NCBI RefSeq assembly: GCF_030035675.1
Contig: NC_084487.1
Location: 30,670,474-30,734,473, forward strand
DNA: 64,000 bases
Source: Rhineura floridana
Taxonomy: Eukaryota > Chordata > Lepidosauria > Squamata > Rhineuridae
Reading direction: 5' to 3'
Below the pieces are notes generated by a model. The model saw only the letters and a list, made by a program, of their open reading frames with translations, made no database searches and was not told where the DNA came from. This document shows, in pieces, positions 30,795 to 43,479 of the stretch (the first letter of the stretch is position 1; each line of letters starts with the position of its first letter). The position numbers and the translations under genes were made by a program.

Positions 30795-33790
30795 TTTCAT
30801 TGTTATGTGCCTTCAAGTCAGTTATGACATATGGCGACCCTATGAATCCGCGACCTCCAATAGCATCTGTCATGAACCACCCTGTTCAGATCTTGTAAGT
30901 TCAGGTCTGTGTCTTTATGGAATCAATCCCTCTCGTGTTTGGTCTTCATCTTTTTCTCCCCCTTTTTGTTTTTCCCAGCATTATTGTGTTTTCTAGTGAA
31001 TCACGTCTTCTCATTATGTGTCCAAAGTATGATAACCTGTTTCATCATTTTAGCTTCTAGTGATAGTTCTGGTTTAATTTGTTCTAACACCAATTACTTT
31101 TTCGCAGTCCATGGTATGCGCAAAGCTCTCCTCCAACACCACATTTGAAATGAGTTGATTTTTCTCTTATCCACTTTTTTCACTAACCAACTTTCAAATC
31201 CATACATAGAGATTGGGAATACCAGGGTCTGAATGATCCTGACTTTAGTGTTCAGTGATACATCTTTGCATTTGAGGACCTTTTCCCGTTCTGTCATAGA
31301 TGCCCCCCCCCCAGTCCTAGCATTCTTCTGATTTCTGACTATTGTCTCTATTTTGGTTAATGACTGTGCCAAGGTATTGATAGTCCTTAACAAGTTCAAT
31401 GTTATTGTTGTCAACTTTAAAGTTACATAAATCTTCTGGTGTCATTACTTAAGTCTTCTTGACGTTCAGCTGTAGTCCAACTGTTGTGCTTCCTCTTTAA
31501 CTTCATCAGCATTCGCTTCAAATCACTACTGGTTTCTGCTAAGAGTATGGTATCGTCTGCATATCTTACATTACTGATATTTGTCCCTCCAATTTTCACA
31601 CTTCCTTCTTCTAGGTCCAGTCCTGCTTTCCGTATGATGATATGTTCAGCGTATAGATTAAACAAGTAGGGTGATAAAATACACCCATCTCACACCCTTT
31701 CCGATGGGGAACCAATTGGTTTTTCCATATTCTGTCCTTACAGTAGCCTCTTGTGCAGAGTATAGGTTGCGCATCAGGACAATCAGATGCTGTGGCACCC
31801 TCATTTCTTTTAAAGCATTCCATAGTTTTTCATGATCTACACAATCAAAGGCTTTGCTGTAATCTATAAAGCACAGGGTGATTTCCTTCTCAAATTCCTT
31901 GATCCGTTCCATTATCCAATGTATGTTTGTGATATGATCTCTGGTGCCTCTTCCCTTTCTAAATCCAGCTTGGACATCTGGCATTTTTTGCTCCATATAT
32001 GGTAAGAGCCTTTGTTGTAGATTCTTAAGCATAACTTTACTTGCATGGGATATTAAGGCAATAGTTGGATAATTACTGCATTCCCTGGGATCCCCTTTCT
32101 TTGGAATTGGGATGTATATTTAACGCTTCCAGTCTGAGGGCCATTGTTTAGTTTTCCATATTTGTTGACAATTTTTTGTCAAAATTTGGACAGATTCAGT
32201 CTCAGTAGCTTGTAGCAACTCTATTGGTATGCCATCTGTTCCTGGTGATTTGTTTCTTCAAAGTATTTTAAAAGCTGCTTTCACCTCACATTCTAAAATT
32301 ACTAGTTCTTCATCATATGGTTCCTCCATGAATGAATCTGTCATCCTGGCATCTCTTTTATAGAGTTCTTCAGTTCATTGCTTCCATCTTCCTTTTATTT
32401 CATCTCAGTCAATCAGTGTGTTCCCCTGTTGATTAGTCAACATCCCTACTCATGGTTTAAATTTCCCTTTAATTTCTCTAATCTTTTGTTCTTCCCTTTT
32501 TGTTGTCCTCTTCTATTTCTATACAATAACTATTGTAATAGTTCTCTTTGTTCCTATGTACTAGTCACTGTATTGTTGCAATTAGGGTTCTAAACCATGC
32601 TTCTATCTCCTTTTGCTTTCCTTCTCTCTTTAACCATTTTAAGAGTTTCTTCAGTCACTTTCTCTCTTTTTAACTAGAGGTATTGTATTTTTGCATTCTT
32701 CCCTGATAATGTCTCTGACTTCACTTCATAGTTCTTCTGGTTCCCTGTCGACTAAATTTAAAGCCTCAAATCTGTTCCTTATTTGTTCTTTATATTCTTC
32801 TGGGATGTTATTCAAATAGTTTTTTGGCATTATGATTGCTTGGTTGTTCTTCTTTAGGTTTACTCTGATTTTTGATATGGCCAGTTCATGTTCTGTACCA
32901 CAGTCTACTCCTGGTCTTGTTTTTGCAGAAAGTATGGAACTTCTCCATCTTCTGCTACCAATTATATAACCATTTTGATTCCTATATTGACCATTTGGTG
33001 ATGTCCATGTGTACAGTCATCTTTTTGGTTGCTCAAAAATTGTGTTTGTGAGAAACAGATTGTAGGCTTCACAGAATTCAATAAGTCTTTCTCCTGCTTC
33101 ATTTCCATCTCCTAAGCCCCATTTCCCCACAATTCCTAGTTCTTCTTTGTTCCCTGCTTTTGCATTCTAGTACCCCATGGTTATCAGCACATCTTGTTTT
33201 GGTGTGTGATCAATTTCTTCCTGTACTTCTGTGTAAAATCTCTCCAATTCCTCTTCTTCTGGTTTGCCGTTGGAGCATAGACCTGGATGATGGTTATGTT
33301 AACAGGTTTCCCATTTAATCGCATTGATGTAACTTGCTCAGACCTTGCGCTATAGCTCCTAATTGCTTTTGCTGCATCAGTTCTCACTATTATAGCACCC
33401 GTTTCTTCTTAATTTCTCATTTCCTGCATAAAATACTTTGTAGTTGCCTGACTAAAAACGTCCCATTCCGGTCCATTTTAATTGTAATGCTGATGCTTTC
33501 CATTTCTTTTGTTGACAATTTCTAACTTTCCCAGGTTCATGCTTCTCACATTCCATGTTCCTATTGTGTGAGTCATACAACTCTGGACTCTCCTTTTGCA
33601 TCTGTGCTCATCAGCCTCTGGGCTTCCTTTCGGCTTTGATCCAGCTGCATCATTAGCTACAGCGCTACTTGTACTTGTCCTTTGTTCTTCCCCAGTAGCT
33701 CGGTGAATGCCTTCTGACTTGGGGGTCTTCTTAAAATAAAAAAAATCCCTGTGTCTAGTAAAGTAGCATTTCAGGAAAATGATGGACACA
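30795..33790 (-). mobile_element. BovB (RTE clade) LINE, nearly full-length but decayed
   Basis: About 3 kb on the - strand. The N-terminal endonuclease starts near 33640 with IGTWNVRSMNLGKLEIV and continues near 33380-33190 with INGKPVNITIIQVYAPTA-like sequence. The RT spans about 32040-31420, with AGFRKGRGTRDHI, LCFIDYSKAFDCVDHEKLW and the catalytic VRYADDTILLAE. The C-terminal block at 31414-31094 has KVRIIQTLVFPISMYGFESW and MWCWRRALRIPW. Several stops and frameshifts separate these blocks, so no protein is made. The 3' end GCGACCCTATGAATCC to GTTATGTGCC is the sequence shared with Sauria SINE tails, consistent with BovB being the partner LINE of those SINEs. Confidence 0.9.
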
Positions 33791-33819
33791 AAACCTCTCT
33801 TTTATGTACTTGTTGTTTG

Positions 33820-34335
33820 TTTGTTATTCACCTAATATAGGTGAATTCTTTAATTCTCTAGGCATCTTACAATCAAATTTAAAAACATACAAAATTGATA
33901 AAAACAATTATCAAAAAACCAATGCATAAAACAACACTGACCTCCACAGAAAACAAGCAAAACTTAGCAGCAGCCCAGAGGGACACCATCATAAACCCTT
34001 GACCCAGATGGATCATAACTATCAAATGGGAGAAGAACATCTTAATTGGGTTCCAAAAGGATATCAGTATTGGTGCCAGGCAGGCCTGGCTTGTGAGACC
34101 ATTCCACAGATTTTTTGGGGGCGGGGGGCACTCCCTTTAGTTTACTATATCAGGGGAGTTTTAAAGATATCAGATGAAACACCACTGGTTTCCTCCGCCA
34201 CACTTTCTGTGGCTGCAGGAGAAGCCTCGATGGTGACAAGTACACAGGGACAATGGATCAGAGATCCCAGGCGTACTCATAGTGGAAGAGGCAGCTCTTG
34301 AGATACTCTGTTCCCAGGGCGCTCAGGGCTAATGA
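33820..34335 (-). mobile_element. Diverged L2-like LINE 3' region
   Basis: TCTAGGCATCTTACAATCAAA, ACATACAAAATTGATAAAAAC and ACCATTCCACAGATTTTTTGGGG correspond in order to the tail of the L2 copy at 7857-8481 (CTCTAGGCGACTTAC; GTTCCAAAGAGTGGGGGG). Much more diverged. Confidence 0.45.
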
Positions 34336-34512
34336 TCAAACAGATATGTGTATTACCTACTAGGGATATAAGAAGGCACCCTTTTCCATCCAGACCTGCA
34401 TTTGTTGCATGCAGCACTGTTCCCGTTCTAGTTCATCTTCCACCAAAAACTATATTAGTCATTTCACTGTCCACTGCAGTGAAATTACATAAATTACTGC
34501 AAAAAAGACAAA

Positions 34513-34760
34513 TAATTGGGTGTTAGAACAAATTAAACCAGAACTATCACTAGAAGCTAACATGATGAAACTGAGGTTATCATACTTTGGACACATAATG
34601 AGAAGACAGGATTCACTAGAAAAGACAATAATGCTGGGGAAAACAGAAGGGAGTAGAAAAAGAGGAAGGCCAAACAAGAGATGGATTGATTCCATAAAGG
34701 AAGCCACAGACTTGAACTTACAAGAGCTGAAATGGGTGGTTTGCCAAGATGATCAGGAAT
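34513..34760 (+). mobile_element. BovB LINE C-terminal fragment, opposite orientation
   Basis: An open frame (34520 onward) reads LEQIKPELSLEANMMKLRLS, YFGHIMRRQDSLEKTIMLGK and a GSRKRGRPNKRWIDSIKEAT block, the C-terminal end of the BovB polymerase. It begins TAATTGGGTGTTAGAACAAA, matching the reverse complement of 31030-31085 in the - strand copy. Confidence 0.85.
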
Positions 34761-35314
34761 TTTCAAGTGGTCTGTGTGGAAAAAAGTTTGGGATCCACTG
34801 TCTTAAAATCCAGAAATCTTTTGTAAGTTCTGTGTCTTAGAAATGTTTGATGCAGGTTGGGTGGCATTTGTTCAGCTTGTGTAGGTTTTCTGTTTCTTCC
34901 CAATCAATCCCATTTTCATTCTTATTTACATATATTTTTTAAAGCTTTTTTAAATTACTCAGTTCTCATTGCAAAAAATTATTAAACCTTGTGGGCATAT
35001 TTAGCCACAGCTTTCTGAATTTAGTATCATCATCATCGTCATTATCCAGTTGCTACCCAAAACAGTAAGAAGCATCCAGCTTGTGTGGTTACAATTTATT
35101 ATTATTTTATTATTAGCTAGCCAGGCAAACCTTGTGGCCATATTAGATAGCATTCTAATACTAATACTAATAATAATTTTCAATTGCTAACCACAATGAA
35201 TCTTATTAATATTAAATAGTATTTGTATTTTTCCATCACTCTACTGCTGTTGGCAATCTGCGCCCTAAAGGACAGGGTCTTTTCTTTTTAAAAAAACTCT
35301 TTCTTGGCAAAAGT
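34761..35314. other. AT-rich stretch with no recognised gene
   Basis: Includes short ATT/TAA-rich runs at 35095-35180. Nothing else recognised. Confidence 0.4.
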
Positions 35315-35890
35315 AGATTTTCATGGCTAGCATAAAAACTCCTCAAACTACTCACCTGAGATTTGGCAGGGTTAATCTTCTCTGTAGGAGCTACCATGTC
35401 CCCAAAATTCATGTCCCTAGGTGCATATTCCCTCCATGGTACTTACCAGCCCATGCCTGCCTGATTATACCCACTTACGTCTAGTATTGCAAATCTAATT
35501 TTGAAAATTCCTCATTTTTTTCAAAAATGAAAGAAAGGAGCAGGGGAAACACAGGAACATGAGAATTGGCATGCCTGAGCACTCAATCTTTTTTTAAAAA
35601 AATGGAAGAAGCAAACCCTAAAGGTGTTTAATATGAAAACCCATGGAGCTACCCACCTGAAATTTGGCAGTGTTAATTGCATCCATAGGAGCTACTACGT
35701 CACCATATTTCATGCCCCTATGTGAAAAAACAAAATGTTATGTCTTTTAATTTTAAAACATTTTAGATTTAAAGATGGCTAGCATAAAAACTCCTGGAGC
35801 TATTCAGATATAACTTGGCAGGTTTAATCCCTTATATAGAAGCTACCAGGTCTCCAAATGTCATGTTTCTATGTCAGAAAACAAGAACAT
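35315..35890 (+). repeat. Three diverged tandem repeat units
   Basis: Units begin near 35320, 35625 and 35765. Each has CATGGCTAGCATAAAAACTCC or a variant, then GAGCTA(C/T)..CACCTGA, TTTGGCAGGGTTAATC, a (T/G)AGGAGCTAC(C/T)A block, GTC.CCAAAATTCATG and CCCTA(G/T)GT. Related single units lie near 21550 and 22405. Origin unknown. Confidence 0.65.
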
Positions 35891-37358
35891 TCTCACCATT
35901 TCAGTTTTGCAATCTAATCAGTGGGATTTCTGTAGATTTGCAATATCTGAATTGTGATCCGGATTTGGATCCTAATCGGGTCCAGACCATATTGGGCCTA
36001 ATCTGTATTTACACACTGGAGCCACAAATTGGATTGGGGAGTACATGCACATCTGTAGCTCCTACACGTTCGAAAATAAAATAAAATATGCGCTGCTGAA
36101 AAAAGAGAACATGACGTTCAAGGAGAAAAGTTCTTTGTCTTCTGTGTTGGTTTCCCGTTCAGGGGAAGGTTTTTTTTAAAAAAAATTATGAAGGTATTCA
36201 AACAGATCCCACACTTGCTGTCTGAAGTGCATTCTGCTGTACCAACTCAGCCTTGTACCACCTCATTATGCTCTCTCTCTCTCTTGGATAGCGTGTGTGG
36301 AATGTGTGGAGAGAGAAAGAGAGAAAATGACCTGGTTCAGTTAACCTCCTACAAAAACAGTAGATGGGGAAGGTTGTCAATCACCTTGAAGACAATAATA
36401 CACACCTGATCACCTGTGTTCATTTTCACAGGCCACATGCTGTTCATCCATGCTTTGAGGTTCAGAGCAGCAAACACTGCATATGTTAAACCAAGACATC
36501 TGAAATATGTCAATTTTTTTTTAAAAAAAGTTAAAATGCAGACATGCCCTAAATATGTAAGACGGGAAAATCTGTCAAAGGGAAAATGAATTAAATGCCT
36601 GTTCTGTTTTGACGTGCAAATCTGAAAGATCCCCATTGAAAAATCTGATTTATTTTTGGCAGCAATTTGCTCCTACCCTCGAGTGAGCTATTGAGAGGCT
36701 GATCCTCTGTGTTAATAAGTACATACCAGTTATTACTGTAGACAAGCAAGGTACAAGCAAGGCCAGCCAATTATTGATTGTACTTACCTCTGCAATGCCT
36801 CTCTTAAATATACACATCATAGCAGGAAGTGCCTGAGGCTAGTTGCTTATGCGGGGAAATGTCTATTCACACAGGTGTGTTGGAGATCAGAAACAACCAT
36901 CTTGTGCTTTTGAATTACTCCATTCAGAATACTGCGAATGGCTAGTTCACACTTCAGGGCTGGTTTGCAGTCTGGGACTTCACTAAAGGACATCTCGAAT
37001 GAGTCATCAGCAAACCACTACCATTGTTAGCCTTGCTACCCAAAAACCAAAGTATAATGATCCTAAGTGTGTGTCATGCTCAGCATTAGTCCTGCTGGGA
37101 TATTTTAAATACATCGTGAAGTTAAAATTCAGTTTGATTGCAGCCCCAGCCTTTTTAATTAAAAGTAAAGCAGGCACAGATTGCTTTCTAAATATGATAT
37201 ACCCATGGTGTCTTGGGGATATATTAATAATGTAGACACTGTTGTGAATAATAACAAAAAAAGAAATGTAAGCACAGATACAAAGCAATATGAATATTTA
37301 TGTGTCTCAAAGGGACGATGGTGTTTCAGACTATAGGGATCTCAGGAAAATGTAGATT
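35891..37358. other. Stretch with no recognised gene
   Basis: 35930-36060 carries GATCCGGATTTGGATCC-type sequence related to 50500-50620. Open frames on opposite strands at 37000-37290 overlap and lack domains. Confidence 0.4.
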
Positions 37359-37360
37359 TA

Positions 37361-37567
37361 CAGTGGGCCCTGCTTTTCGGCAGCCCGCTTTTCGGCGTTC
37401 CGCTAATACGGTGGCTAAAATTAGAGTAAGGCCCCACTCTTGTTCCGCTTTTACGGCATTTTTCAGATGTCGGGCACCGTTTTATTGAAGGAGTTCTGCT
37501 TTTCGGCAGGTTTCGCTTTTAGGTGGGGGTCTGGAATGTAACCCACCGTATGAGTGGGGCCCTACTG
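37361..37567. mobile_element. Tigger/pogo-like MITE
   Basis: 207 bp with ends CAGTGGGCCCTGCTTTTCGG and GAGTGGGGCCCTACTG. TA is duplicated on each side (37359-37360, 37568-37569). The interior has GCTTTTCGG and GCTTTTACGG repeats, as in Tigger-type termini. It has no transposase. Locally CpG-rich compared with its flanks. Confidence 0.8.
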
Positions 37568-37580
37568 TATAACAGAAGCA

Positions 37581-37810
37581 AGAGCCAGTGTAGTGTAGTG
37601 GTTAAGGTGTTGGACTATGACCTGGGAGACCAGGGTTTGAATCCCCACACAGCCATGAAGCTACCTGGGTGACCCTGGGCCAGTCACTGCTTCTCAGCCT
37701 CAGAGGAGGGTAATGGTAAACCACCTCTGAATACTGCTTACCATGAAAACCCTATTCATAGGGTTGCCAGAAGTCGAAATCAACTTGAAGGCAGTCCATT
37801 TTCATTTTCA
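37581..37810 (+). mobile_element. Sauria-type SINE, copy 3, with target duplication
   Basis: AGAGCCAGTGTAGTGTAGTGG, an A-box GTTAAGGTGTTGGACTATG, a B-box GGTTTGAATCC, GGTGACCCTGGGCCAGTCAC, and a tail TTGAAGGCAGTCCATTTTC. Flanks TAACAGAAGCA (37570-37580) and TAACAGGAGCA (37811-37821) match at 10 of 11. Confidence 0.93.
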
Positions 37811-37821
37811 TAACAGGAGCA

Positions 37822-38837
37822 TTGTATTGGGCCTCAGTATGGTGCAGTACAGGACACCGGCCATGCCAGGTGAGGCTCATGAGGGTTGTAGTCCAGCAAC
37901 CTTTGGCGGGACACAAGTTCCTTATCCCTGACACAGTGGGTAAGTACTGGATTTAGAACTGGAGGATCCGGGTCATTACTCTGATGTATATTCATGAGGT
38001 AGTCATAGACAGTGCTCAAATTATGGGATCCCTTAATGTAATCCACAAACCTCACCCTCTGACTTCCTCAAAATTCCCCCAAATCATGCCTCCTGTGGCT
38101 TTCTAAACCCCCTAGTGTAGCGGGTCGTCAAGGTTTTTTCTCCCCCGCCCCCGGTAATTCAAGGATTGATCTGGGATAGTTCAGCTTCAAGTGACATGAT
38201 TCTTGGAGAGACTCACCAAGCAAGGCAAAGTCAGTCACTCCTGGTTCCTCTGGCAGGTAGAATAGTGCCAGCAGGGTAAGGCAAGGCAAAAGCAGCTTGG
38301 AGGGAGACCAAGGTGTGGGTTTAAGACCATGGATAGTGCTCCTGCTGCTCAGGTGAAACATCCAAGTTGTCTCAGCAAGATCCTGCCTAGACCAACTGAC
38401 TAAATTGTATAGCAGGGCTATAGCAGGTCATCACTGACTGGCAACCCCACCCCTCAGCACTACTTCCTGGCCAGTTAAAGGGTTGATGCTGCCTTCTGCT
38501 GCCTTCAGCTCCTTCAAGGTAATGGGGTTTTCAGCTGTGGGGATGTCTCTTCAAGGTTCTCTTGATCTCCCAACCAGCCATCAGAGTCTGGCAGCAAAGG
38601 TGTCCCCTCTGAAGTCAGGGGAAGGAAAGTGGACTCCAGTGCCTGCGGAACCAGACAGAACAGCCCAGTGTGTAAATCTATCACTTTGTAGCTGCAGTTG
38701 CTGTGGAATTCTGCCTCTGAGGAGCCTTGGTCTGGGACCATGACACAAGGCTGACTTCACACATGTATGTTCTCTTACTCAGTGATTGTAGCCAACATCA
38801 ACTGATTACTCTTATGTAACCATGTGTTTATTAGGAG
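37822..38837. other. Stretch with no recognised gene
   Basis: A MITE-like GGGTTGTAGTCCAGCAACC block lies near 37885. No exon or full repeat recognised. Confidence 0.4.
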
Positions 38838-39240
38838 AAATTTTGCACTCAAATGCGAGAGAATTTTCATGAGAATTTCTTTAAAAAACGCAAATTGCGG
38901 CAGAAATGTGGAGAGCTGAACTTAAGATTGGAAAAATGAGAAAACGAGAGAAGCAAAACTGAGAGAACTTTGTGTCCCTAATTGGAATGTCATTGTCCTT
39001 TAAGGTGTTGCACTTCTCTGAATTTTGCAATGCAGTTGTTCGACCACAACAATGTACCAAATGCATACAAATATATTACATGTAGAAATGTGTACACTGA
39101 GATAAAATTCATATTTAAATATGTGGTAAAATAATATGAAAATAGTATTTAAATTCATACAGATTTTTTTTCTTTTGGGGAAAAAAATCACAGGTTAATG
39201 TGGAAATGGGACAGAAAGATATATGAATGAACACATGTAA
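38838..39240. repeat. Unclassified interspersed repeat, family F, copy 3
   Basis: GAGAATTTTCATGAGAATTTC, CAAATTGCGGCAGAAATGTGG and GATTGGAAAAATGAG match copy 2. A second, related segment from about 39020 (TTTTGCAATGCAGTTGTTCG) follows in altered order. Confidence 0.5.
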
Positions 39241-40435
39241 AATTGACATGGACCAGAGATAGATTGATCCCTAGTTTTTGATGGAGGCATTTTACACAAC
39301 CAGCTGAGCAAAGCTGAATGATAAGTCACCAAGCAATGAGATGACAGTGATTAAAATACATGGTAAAATCAAAATAGTTGTTACCTACTTTCATTTTTAT
39401 TCCAATGACTGCTGCTATATAGAGTCCCCAAAACTGCACAGTGCTAGCCTAGCTGATTTATAATATGCAGGGAGCCTCATACATTCATGTCCATCACTTA
39501 ATGACTGTAGTATTAGGGGATGATTTGCATGTGTGAATCAGTCTTCACAGCCGGAACTTTCATCTCATCCAGTGACAAGTCAGGCACAATATTGATTCAA
39601 CTAAGGAAGCTGCATAGATTTGCCTGCAAGCCATCAAGTGATAAGACATTGTGTAGGTGTGAATTAGTCCTACATTTCATAATCAAGTCAGTGAAGATGG
39701 GGGGGGTGTCAGGAATAGATAATGAGGATGGTACAGGAAAGAGTTAGGATGTCAACGCAGATGGAAGCAAGGAGAAGGTAAATTTGCTTGAGAAAAGCTT
39801 TGCTAGAGGAAGTTTACATTATAATGGTCAAGAAGTTGCAACTCATCCCATGCCATCTCATCATGCCAACTCATCCTCCAGTTTTTGGAAGTTTTCCCCA
39901 CCACCACAAAAAAAGGCTTCTGTTTTTCTGCCTCCTTCACAGGACACTTTAGAATTCCTGTGGCCACGGGGTGGACCTTACCTTTTCACTGTCAGTGGCT
40001 GGGGGCAGTGAGTGTCTTTTTCTTTCTATGAACCATTTCTCCAGAACTCTGCAACCTCCCCAGCTGCCCACTTCTCCGGATCTCAAAAAGACCCGTCAGA
40101 GGAGTGACTGCACGACTTCTTCTCCAAAGCTTTAACTGAAGGGTGGGAAGCTGGATGCTAAGCGCCTGAGATCAGTACACTCGCTGATTTTATTTTTTAA
40201 GGGACATTCCTTTACATTCAAAAAATATTTCCACACTGATTTCTTTAAAAGTAACATCTTAACTTTTTTAAAAAACAGCTGTCAAGAGCATGACATACAA
40301 CGTTCCTTGCTTCCTGCACTTACAGGGCAGCCCAGCTGAGGATGTCAGGAAGCAGAGGAAGGCTGTAGTATGCAGATGACAAGAAAGAAGAGTTTGGAAT
40401 GAAAGAAAAGGCACACATAAATTCTCTCAGCCACC
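39241..40435. other. Stretch with no recognised gene
   Basis: Open frame 39784-40011 (+) is not recognised. No repeat family named. Confidence 0.4.
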
Positions 40436-40442
40436 TTGAATC

Positions 40443-42125
40443 ATAGAATTGGAAAAGGCCTGTAAGGCCATCAGGAATCCAAATTAAAGCATACCTGACA
40501 GGTGGCTGTCCAGCTGCCTCTTGAATACCTCCAGTGTTGCAGAGCCCACAACCTCCCTAGGAAATTGGTTCCGTTGTTCTACCACTATAATAGTTAGGTT
40601 TTCCTGATGTTCAACTGAAATCTGGCTTCCTGTACCTTGAGCCCATTATTCCATGTCCTGCACTCTGGGACGATTGAGAAGAGATCCTGGCCTTCCTCTG
40701 TGTGACAACCTTTCAAGCGTTTGAAGAATGCTATCATATTTCCCCTCAGTCTTCTCTTCTCAAGGCTGATCATCCTCGTTGCCCTCCTCTGAACCCATTC
40801 CAGTTTGTCTGCATCCTTCTTAAAATGTGGTGTCCAGAACTGGATGCAATACTCAAGATGAGGCCTAAGCAGTGCCAAATAGAGGGGAACCAATACTTCA
40901 AGCGATTTGGAAACTATACTTCTGTTAACGCAGCCTAATATATAGCATTTGCCTTTTTTGCAGCTGTATCACACTGTTAACTCATATTCAGCTTGTGATC
41001 AGGAACAATCCCTAGATCCTTCTCTCATGTAGTATTGCTGAGCTAAGTATCCCCCATCTGATAACTGTGCATTTGGTTTCTTTTTCCTAGTTGTAGAACT
41101 TTGCACTTATCCCTGCTGAATTTCATTCTGTTGTTTTCAGCCCAATGCTCCAGTCTGTCAAGATCCCTTTGAATTTTGTTTCTGTTTTCCAAGATATTAG
41201 CTATCCCTCCCAATTGTATATCATCTGCAAATTTGATAAGCATTCCCTGCACCTCCTCATCCAAGTCATTAATAAAAATGTTGAAGAGCACTAGGCCCAG
41301 GACTGAGCCCTGCAGTACCCCACTCGTTACCTCCCCCCATTTTGTGAAGGAGCCATTGATAAGCACTCTGAGTAGGATTCTGTAGCCAACTGTGGATCCT
41401 CCTGACTGTTGTTCCATCCAGCCCATATTTAGCAAGCTTGCTAATCAGAATAGCATGGGGCACTTAGTCAAAAGCTTTGCTGAAGTCGAGATATATTATG
41501 TCCACAGCATTCCCACAGTCTACCACGAGGGTTACCCAATCAAAAAATGATACAAGATTAGTCTGGCAGGATTTGTTCTTGATAAATCCATGTTGGCTTC
41601 TAATAATTGCTGCATTTTTTTCAAAGTGTTTACAGATTGACTGCTTTATAATCTGCTTCAGAATTTTCCCAGGTATCACTATCAGGCTGACTGGTCTGTA
41701 GTTCTTGTTTTGCCCTTTTTGAAGATAGAGACAACATTAGCCCTCCTCCAGACATCTGGCACTTCACCTATCTATGATTTCTCAAAGACAATAGAAGGTA
41801 GTTCCAAGAATACTTCAGCCAGTTCCTCAATACTCTAGGACGCAGTTCATCGGGCCCTGCAGATTTGAACTCATTCAAAGTGATTAGGTATTCCTTGACC
41901 ATTTGTCTATCAATCTCAATCTGCAATCCTGCCCCTTCAACTTCACATTTCCCTGAAGGGTTAGACCCTCTTTTGGGAGAAGACTGAGCCAAAGTAGGAA
42001 TTGAGCACTTCTGCCTTTTCTTTGTCATCTGCTATCATTTTGCCATCCTCATTGAGTAGCTGTACCACCATTTCTTTTCTCTGTCTTTTACTATGGATGT
42101 ACCTGAAGAAAGCTTTTTTGTTGAA
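40443..42125 (-). mobile_element. CR1 LINE, 1.7-kb 5'-truncated copy
   Basis: Order on the - strand: an ORF2 block with LNEFKSAGPDELRPRVLRNW (42028-41768), RT fingers with QHGFIKNKSCQTNL and IYLDFSKAFD (41679-41464), palm with GVLQGSVLG, LFNIFINDLDEEV and FADDIQLGG (41435-41043), thumb and C-terminus (40893-40594), and a 3' end at CATAGAATTGGAAAAGG. The catalytic Asp-Asp pair is present, but frameshifts and stops separate the blocks. CR1 polymerases are about 900-1000 residues, so the endonuclease is missing. Confidence 0.9.
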
Positions 42126-42311
42126 AGTAAGGTAAGCTCAACTAAAATCGCAACCATGAGAATTTCACTGAAATGTTCTCTTTCCTTTGATCATTTTCAG
42201 ATGCAGTTCTCATTAATTAATGGAGAAGGGGGGAATGGGAGAAATGTTTGGGATGGAAAAGCTCATGGTAGCTGGTCCACTGAGGCAAATGGGGCGCTGT
42301 CCCACCCACCT

Positions 42312-42433
42312 TAGGGTGGTATTCAACGAAGTCCTGCTCAAAGCAGACTCACTGAAATTAATGAATTTGTTAGTCATGCCTATTAACCTCAGTGGGTCTT
42401 CTCTGAATAAGGCTAACATTCAATACCACCCTC
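42312..42433. mobile_element. Palindromic MITE with TAGGGTGGTATTCAA ends
   Basis: Left end TAGGGTGGTATTCAACGAAG and right end ATTCAATACCACCCT. The centre pairs through GCAGACTCACTGAAATTAATG and TTAACCTCAGTGGGTC. No matching flanking octamer. Confidence 0.7.
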
Positions 42434-42439
42434 AGTCTG

Positions 42440-43479
42440 CCTCCACCTGCCTGCCTTCATACTTGCAATGAGTCCAGGGAGTGGCGCTCATCAGCTTCCT
42501 CCTCGTTAGTCTCAGTGTTGCCCCTGTAGAAGTCAGCATGAAAGAAGATGGGGACAAAATTAGAATCAGTTGGTTCCGCTGTCATTGGCCCTGGCTCTAC
42601 CTACTATTGGCCTTGCTATCTTCTACCCTGCCATTTCCAATGGTTACCATCCACCATTGGTAAAACCATAGGACAGGGGGTTATGGAATGGAATACCCTA
42701 GAAGGGAGGGTGGCTGAATAGGGGCACTCCATGATGCAACATTTTATTGCAGTTCCTACTTGCTATACTATATTCTTCAGCCTTAGTTTGTCATTCTTTG
42801 GAATAGTTATTTCCTACAAAACAGCTTTGAACCCATTGAAAGGCTTTGCTTTAAAATCAAATAAAATAATTGGTGAATTATTGCTCATTTAGCAGTTAAA
42901 TATATGTCCACTAGGGGCTGCTGTTCCTGCTTGCTTTGCTCACCAACCTCACCTACAGCACCCTTAAGGCCTCCCCACCCCCTCTGCCAGGCATGCCCTA
43001 GCCATCTCTCCATCCCCATGCTGCCCCCTACCACTCCGCCAGGTACAGCTAGCCATCCCCACCCCCTCACCAACCCCACCACATATGGGTTATCCGAGCA
43101 CATCCCTCCACGCACACACTGGTCATTGAAGCTCTCCCCCTCCAAGAGTCTCCAAACCTACCCCCACCCCTCACAAAAATATAATATAGTAAGATATCGT
43201 GTGAATGATGTATTCAGTATTCATTGAAAACTGAAATGACTACCAGCTTGAGTCAGCAATACCAATTTGTTTCTGACTTTTTGGCTTTTTCAGCCTGTCC
43301 CTGGGAGCCTGTGTGTAGCATTCATAGTTCCCCGATTCCTTAAAACATAGGAAGAAATAGCACAGAGGGTAATGGGGTGTTTGGGATCCATTTGCTATCT
43401 GGCAGCAAAAGAACATTTAACTATGAAGAGGCTGTGTATTCAAGCATGAGCTCCTTTTAATCTGGAATTGCACATTCTT
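42440..43479. other. Stretch with no recognised gene
   Basis: 42900-43190 is C-rich and yields a Pro-rich open frame with no domain. 42470-42660 shares phrases (TCAGCTTCCTCCTC, TCTCAGTGTTGCCC) with 48730-48900, so it is an interspersed repeat of unknown type. Confidence 0.4.

Noticed and set aside
35315-35890. CRISPR-like repeat array
   Set aside because: Only three diverged long units without uniform spacers, in a vertebrate genome.
42904-43227. Pro-rich 107-codon protein
   Set aside because: Low-complexity C-rich DNA; no conserved motif.
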